The notes under the pieces are model-generated. The model saw only the letters and a program-made list of their open reading frames with translations. It had not been told where the DNA came from and did no database searches. The translations under genes were made by a program, and so were the position numbers. Of a stretch of 64,000 nucleotides of DNA, positions 60,271-64,000 are shown one piece after another. The stretch covers positions 248,001 to 312,000 of the forward strand of contig NZ_CP109010.1 of assembly GCF_036226685.1 (NCBI RefSeq), given 5' to 3'. This DNA comes from Streptomyces sp. NBC_00690. Lineage in GTDB: Bacteria > Actinomycetota > Actinomycetes > Streptomycetales > Streptomycetaceae. Position 1 is the first letter of the stretch. Each line of letters begins with the position of its first letter.

Positions 60271-60725
60271 GACTCCCAGCACGATCAGGCCCTTCTCGCC
60301 CACGGCCTGGTCATCGCCCACACCCACGCGTCCAAGCTGCCTCAGGTCCTCGCGGACTGGGCGCTGCCAGCGGAGGCTCTGGCCGAGGAAGACGAGGTGA
60401 TCGCCCGGCTGAAGGCCGGCGATCACAGCGACTCGATCCCCCAGGACGAACTGGGCGACAGTGGGGGTGGAGAGCGGTGAGCCGCTACCGGATCGAATAC
60501 TCCGGACTTGCCGCCGCGTCCCGCAAAGCCATGCCGCCGGACTACCGCGCCCGGTTCGAGAAGGAGATGGCCCGCACCCTCGGCACCGACCCGTACGGCC
60601 ACGGATCCGACCCGGCCGGAAGCCCGTGCATCAGGTGGAGACGGAAGGCCCAGGGAAACGCCGCGGGCGTGAACGCGTATACCGGTGCATGTCGGTGCGG
60701 GTGTGCGCCGGTGTGCTTCCGGTGA
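60260..60725 (+). pseudogene. RelE/ParE-type toxin-antitoxin pair, both genes truncated
   Basis: The antitoxin part lacks its beginning: IAHTHASKLPQVLADWALPA and EALAEEDEVIARLKAGD, stopping at 60478-60480. The toxin starts at GTG 60477 (GTGA overlap): SRYRIEYSGLAAASRKAMPP, FEKEMARTLGTDPYGHGSDP, closely matching the intact toxin up to the HGS block at about 60625. It then runs into unrelated sequence and stops at 60725, without the C-terminal strands. A short protein could be made but is unlikely to be toxic. Confidence 0.7.
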
Positions 60726-60826
60726 GCTGACTGAGCGCGGGCTGAGCAGGGAAGAGCAACGCATGAGCCCTGATCGTCGAGCGGACCCGCTGCGGCGGTG
60801 CAGGGCCCGTTGTTCGAAGGAGTGGC

Positions 60827-61426
60827 ATGGTTGATGAGTCCGACGCCGAGCTCATTGTTCTTCTCGACGAGGACTGGAACATGGCGGGCACGGCGCCCAA
60901 GATGCAGGCGCATCATCAGGACACACCCCTGCATCTGGCTTTCACCGCGTATGTGTTCGACGACGGCGGCCGGTTCCTGCTGACGCGCAGGTCTCTGGCG
61001 AAGCGGACGTGGCCTGGGGTGTGGACCAACAGTTTTTGCGGCCATCCGCTGCCCGGTGAGCCGCTGGAGCGTGCGGTCCGCCGCCGTCTGGCCGCCGAGC
61101 TCGGCTGCACCGCTGCACGCATCGATCCGGTCCTGGCAGCGGTGCGCTACCGGGCGGTGATGGACAACGGCATGGTCGAGAACGAGGTGGGCCCCGTCGT
61201 CCGGGTCCTGCTGGACACCCCTCCAGTACCGAACCACCAGGAGGTGGACAGCATCCGCTGGCTTCCCTGGAAGAGCGTGCTGTGGGAGATCGACCAGGAG
61301 CAGACCGACCTCTCGCCCTGGAGCGTCGTCACCATCGAACGTCTTCGCGATCTGGGTGCGGACCCCTGGGCCTGGCCGACGGCTCTCCCGCAAGAACTGC
61401 CCCCGCCTCTGCGGTGCTCGGCATGA
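60827..61426 (+). CDS. idi: Isopentenyl-diphosphate delta-isomerase (type I)
   Basis: A 199-residue protein; ATG 60827 with GAAGGAG upstream. It interconverts IPP and DMAPP, the two C5 units of isoprenoids. Type I features are present: HLAFTAYVFDDGGRFLLTRR, KRTWPGVWTNSFCGHPLPGE with the catalytic cysteine in NSFCGHP, the Nudix-like RAVRRRLAAELG, and MVENEVGPV (E-N-E metal-binding region). Length matches the family (about 180-200). It is translationally coupled to a HAD phosphatase gene. Actinomycetes using the MEP pathway often carry an extra idi inside terpene or other specialised gene sets; no terpene cyclase is visible here before the window ends. Confidence 0.95.
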   Translation: MVDESDAELIVLLDEDWNMAGTAPKMQAHHQDTPLHLAFTAYVFDDGGRFLLTRRSLAKRTWPGVWTNSFCGHPLPGEPLERAVRRRLAAELGCTAARIDPVLAAVRYRAVMDNGMVENEVGPVVRVLLDTPPVPNHQEVDSIRWLPWKSVLWEIDQEQTDLSPWSVVTIERLRDLGADPWAWPTALPQELPPPLRCSA

Positions 61427-62163
61427 AGCGCCCCGCCGCCCTCCTCGACCTCGACGGCACACTGCACCCGCGCACGCTCGGAGCGCAGATGCTGCGCGAA
61501 CTGCTGCGGGCCGGGGCTTCCCGCGACAGCGCCGCCGGAGCGGCGCTCACAGCCATCGGCGTCATCGAGGGCCGCGCCGAGAAGTCCGCATCCTTCCTCA
61601 CCACGGTCGACGAGGTATACACCAACTACACGACGATGGTCGCGGGGCTGCCCCACTCGATGCTCGTCCAGGCCGCCGGCCAAGCCTGGCAGGCAGAACG
61701 GCACGCCGTGTTCGACTTCGTCCCCGTGCTGCTCGCCGACCTCACCGCCCGCGGCTTCGTCCTCGCACTCATCTCCGGCAGCCCCCAGGAGATGGTCAAG
61801 GAGGCCGGTTCCGCTCTCGGGATCTCCCACTGCTACGGAGCCCAGGTAACCGTGGTCGAAGGCCACTGCCAGGGACGACTGGAGCGGGCTCCGGGATACC
61901 CGGGGGAGAAAACCCGCTGCCTGGCGGACCTCGCCGCCCAGATACCCCTCGACTTGCCGCGCTCACTGACCCTGGGCAACAGCGCATCGGACATCGAGAT
62001 CCTCAACGCCGTGGGGCACCCAGTCGCCTTCGAACCCGACCAGGAACTGTCAACCGCAGCCCAGCGGCACGGCTGGCCCAGCGCAGACCGTGACACCGCA
62101 CTGCGCACATGTGTGAACAGCATCGAATCAGCGCCGATGAAGTCGCCGTCCCGACGTACCTGA
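61423..62163 (+). CDS. HAD-IB family phosphatase
   Basis: A 246-residue protein; ATG 61423 overlaps the idi stop as ATGA. HAD motifs: AALLDLDGTLHPRTLG (motif I, DxDGT), LALISGSPQEMVK (motif II, S), EKTRCLADLA (motif III, K) and LTLGNSASDIEIL (motif IV, GNSxxD). The layout is that of the SerB/HAD-IB group (phosphoserine phosphatase-like). Strict coupling to idi suggests action on an isoprenoid phosphate, for instance hydrolysis of a prenyl monophosphate or diphosphate, but the substrate is inferred from context only. Confidence 0.85.
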   Translation: MKRPAALLDLDGTLHPRTLGAQMLRELLRAGASRDSAAGAALTAIGVIEGRAEKSASFLTTVDEVYTNYTTMVAGLPHSMLVQAAGQAWQAERHAVFDFVPVLLADLTARGFVLALISGSPQEMVKEAGSALGISHCYGAQVTVVEGHCQGRLERAPGYPGEKTRCLADLAAQIPLDLPRSLTLGNSASDIEILNAVGHPVAFEPDQELSTAAQRHGWPSADRDTALRTCVNSIESAPMKSPSRRT

Positions 62164-62419
62164 AGCGTCCCCGGGAAACGGGGCCGGCGCCTGCGACGGG
62201 GTTCCGGGCCGCTGGGACCGGCCGGGCCCGCGGTGGGTCGGGGTCTGCATCCGCAGCAGCATCGCGAGGCGGGACACCTTGGTGAACCGGCGGTGTGGTA
62301 GCTACCGGCGACCGCCCCGCCGCGCGAGCGGGCCGCCGACCAGGGGCGTGGCGCCGGGGGCCGGACGCGTGCGGCGGTCCCGTCCGGGTTTGCGGACGGG
62401 ACCGCTCAACGCCGGACTG

Positions 62420-62818
62420 CTACGGGACGAGGAAGTAGAACGGCCGGTTCACCGCCACACCGTCGGTGCCGGTGGTCACGCGGATGGAGTTGCCCGGACA
62501 GGAGGGATCGTTGCGCGAGACGCGGACATCGCTGCCCCGGGGGGCGTCGTTGCTGAGGGTGGCCATCGGGATGGACTTGATGGCCTGAACCCCCGATGCC
62601 AGCACAATGCAGTACGAGCCGGTGGCGGGGTTGCTGACCGAGGTGACGGTGGCGGTCTTCTGGACAGTGCTGCCGTTCGCGTTGACAGTGGCCGCGGCCT
62701 GGGCATAGGGGGCCACGGTGTTGGTGGTGGGGTCGGCGGCCATCGCGACCCCGCCGAGAGTGGCCCCGACGGTGGCAACACCGAGACCGGCCAGGACGAG
62801 CTTGGTACGCATGCGCAT
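62420..62818 (-). CDS. Small exported protein
   Basis: A 132-residue protein. Start ATG 62818 (MRMRTKLVLAGLGVATVGAT) with GGAAGGGG upstream at 8-12 bases; a second ATG lies two codons in. A clear signal peptide ends near AMAADP. The mature part is beta-rich, with two cysteines (GSYCIVLASGVQAI, DPSCPGNSIRVTTG) that may form a disulfide. No family name. It lies between the idi/HAD pair (end to end, 256 bases apart with no gene between) and the divergent EF-hand gene. Confidence 0.65.
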   Translation of the reverse strand: MRMRTKLVLAGLGVATVGATLGGVAMAADPTTNTVAPYAQAAATVNANGSTVQKTATVTSVSNPATGSYCIVLASGVQAIKSIPMATLSNDAPRGSDVRVSRNDPSCPGNSIRVTTGTDGVAVNRPFYFLVP

Positions 62819-63051
62819 GTGAATGGTGCCCCTTCCGGGCAAAGGTAGGGCCCGGTCGAAAGCCGGGCGCGCCTCATTCACTCCCGCCGCCCACGCCGCG
62901 TCCCAGCCGCGTTCACCCCTGCGGATGATCATGACTTCCGCAATCACCCGAACGGCCCAACCGGCGACGGGCACCGGGCAGGGTGGGCGTGTATGCCTGA
63001 CGCGGGGCCCGGCCCCGCATCCCGACCATCCTGCCGAGAAAGGCCCCCGCC

Positions 63052-63546
63052 GTGGCCACTGATCACAAATCCCAGCGTTTCCAGGACCTCTTCGACGCCC
63101 TGGACCCCGACCGGAACGACGTCGTCGGCAAGCACAGCTTCGACAACCTGATCTCGCGCCTCGACGACAATTCCGACACAAACATCCGCGACCTCCAAAA
63201 GGCGTTCCACGAGTTCTGGCGCACGGTGCAGAGCCGCAACGGTAACCGGCCCACCGTGTCCAAGCAGCAGTTCGTCGACGCGCTGAACGCCACACACCTG
63301 AAGGAGTTCGACCTCCTGTCCGGGCGCGTGTTCGCCTCTGCGTTCGGCTTCGGCGAAGTGACCAAGGACAAATTCGTGCGCTACTACACGGCCGCGGGCG
63401 GCGACGAAGCCGCCGCGCAGGAAGTCTTCACCCGGCTCGACGGCGACCGCGACGGTGTGCTCGTCCGTCAGGAATTCCACAGTGGCCTCGTCAACTACCT
63501 CCACAACTCCGCCCCCGCCAGCAGCGTTGTCCTGGGCGTCGTGTAG
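63052..63546 (+). CDS. EF-hand calcium-binding protein
   Basis: A 164-residue protein from GTG 63052 with GAGAAAGG upstream. Two helix-loop-helix pairs can be traced: a first, degenerate loop in FDALDPDRNDVVGKHSFDNL and a canonical last loop in FTRLDGDRDGVLVRQEFHSG (D-x-D-x-D-G-x-L-x-x-x-E). Streptomyces carries several such cytosolic EF-hand proteins (calerythrin/CabC-like) buffering or sensing calcium in development. It ends 114 bases before a very strong terminator. Calcium binding by the RTX protein at 58637 is a separate, extracellular matter. Confidence 0.85.
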   Translation: MATDHKSQRFQDLFDALDPDRNDVVGKHSFDNLISRLDDNSDTNIRDLQKAFHEFWRTVQSRNGNRPTVSKQQFVDALNATHLKEFDLLSGRVFASAFGFGEVTKDKFVRYYTAAGGDEAAAQEVFTRLDGDRDGVLVRQEFHSGLVNYLHNSAPASSVVLGVV

Positions 63547-63660
63547 GCCACGAATCCTTACCGGTTACCGCAGCCGACGTCGACGCCTCGACAAGTGCGG
63601 GTCTAGGGGTGAGGAACATCGGAACGAAATGTGGGCGCCCTACCCCTCTCTGAACGCCCA

Positions 63661-63707
63661 GCCGCAACAACGGGGCGGTCCCACCGGGACCGCCCCGTTG
63701 TTGCGGC
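63661..63707 (+). terminator. Very strong terminator hairpin
   Basis: Perfect 22-bp inverted repeat: 63661-63682 (GCCGCAACAACGGGGCGG...) against 63686-63707 with a 3-base loop. It lies downstream of the EF-hand gene. Confidence 0.85.
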
Positions 63708-63871
63708 CCTACAGGAGCGTCCCGAGGAGCACCCCGCCGGGTCAGCGCCTTCCCGGTCGGCAGCAGCAGGACCGCGGGCACCGTCTCTGCCTTGTCACAG
63801 ATAACAGGGTCGCTTCACGCAGCGTGCAGAGGATGACCTCGCTGCGGATAGGCGGCGTAGGCCATACCTCC

Positions 63872-64000
63872 ATGAAGCAGCGCCCGAAAGATGACGACTC
63901 CCCTCGCTTTCCATCCGCCCCACAGATGGTCATGGGTGCGGCCCGCCACCTTCACTGCCAGCACCGCCGCCACGAGTTCGTTCGCCTGTGCTTCGAGTGC
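63872..64000 (+). CDS. Possible gene start, cut by the window edge
   Basis: From ATG 63872 the frame is open to the end of the window (43 codons): MKQRPKDDDSPRFPSAPQMV, then HLHCQHRRHEFVRLCFEC. The cysteine/histidine spacing (C-Q-H-R-R-H ... C-x2-C) could be a zinc site. Without the rest it cannot be judged; the upstream ribosome-binding site is poor. Confidence 0.3.
   Translation, partial: MKQRPKDDDSPRFPSAPQMVMGAARHLHCQHRRHEFVRLCFEC

Noticed and set aside
62279..62848. Plus-strand frame opposite the small exported protein
   Set aside because: It is the shadow of a gene with a clear signal peptide on the minus strand.

Overview
The sequence is high-GC, uses GTG/TTG starts freely and is packed with Streptomyces-type families (RHS and LamG secreted proteins, SUKH-4 proteins, STAND/WD40 NTPases, a PknB-type kinase with a repeat ectodomain, an HxlR/imine reductase pair). 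It therefore looks like a Streptomyces or close actinomycete. No ribosomal, tRNA or central-metabolism gene is visible. Transposases, truncated genes, toxin-antitoxin remnants and orphan CRISPR repeats are spread throughout, so this is accessory DNA such as a chromosome arm or a large plasmid.

Layout. 1-3.9 kb: nested insertion sequences (a dead IS5-type transposase; a second IS5-type element split by an ISL3-family element) and an integrase tail. 3.9-15.6 kb (minus): a polymorphic-toxin operon with a LamG protein, a 2297-aa RHS protein ending in a Hint domain and a small toxin domain, and a small immunity gene. 15.6-21.4 kb: a degraded zone with several single-base frameshifts, a type IV-like nucleotidyltransferase module and two two-repeat CRISPR loci. 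21.4-32.8 kb: Ser/Thr kinase, lipoprotein, GNAT, imine reductase/HxlR, a HTH protein, then two winged-helix genes behind a cluster of inverted repeats (possible replicon or control region). 33-40.2 kb: a coiled-coil protein, a HTH-membrane-solute-binding fusion, small membrane proteins and a secreted NucA/NucB-type nuclease. 40.8-47.7 kb: a SUKH-4/deaminase fusion coupled to a P-loop NTPase with a propeller, then a deaminase toxin with a SUKH-4 immunity gene and another SUKH-4 gene. 48-51.7 kb: a sigma factor pair, a dead toxin-antitoxin pair and a GT39-like membrane glycosyltransferase. 51.9-56 kb: a HTH-STAND-WD40 protein with an overlapping coiled-coil gene. 56.4-60.7 kb: an intact RelE/ParE-type module beside the largest CRISPR array, then a mosaic of recombinase and transposase fragments bounded by long inverted repeats around an RTX-type secreted protein. 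60.8-64 kb: IPP isomerase coupled to a HAD phosphatase, a small exported protein and an EF-hand protein.

Themes. (1) Conflict genes: two polymorphic toxins with immunity proteins, a nucleotidyltransferase module, four copies of one RelE/ParE-type module (one intact) and two large STAND-like NTPases. (2) At least seven dispersed type I-E-like CRISPR fragments with no cas gene, several keeping a leader-like sequence and lying beside truncated genes. (3) Repeated single-base frameshifts, several in homopolymers, which mean either active pseudogenisation or assembly errors. All family names rest on reading the sequence; no database search was run.
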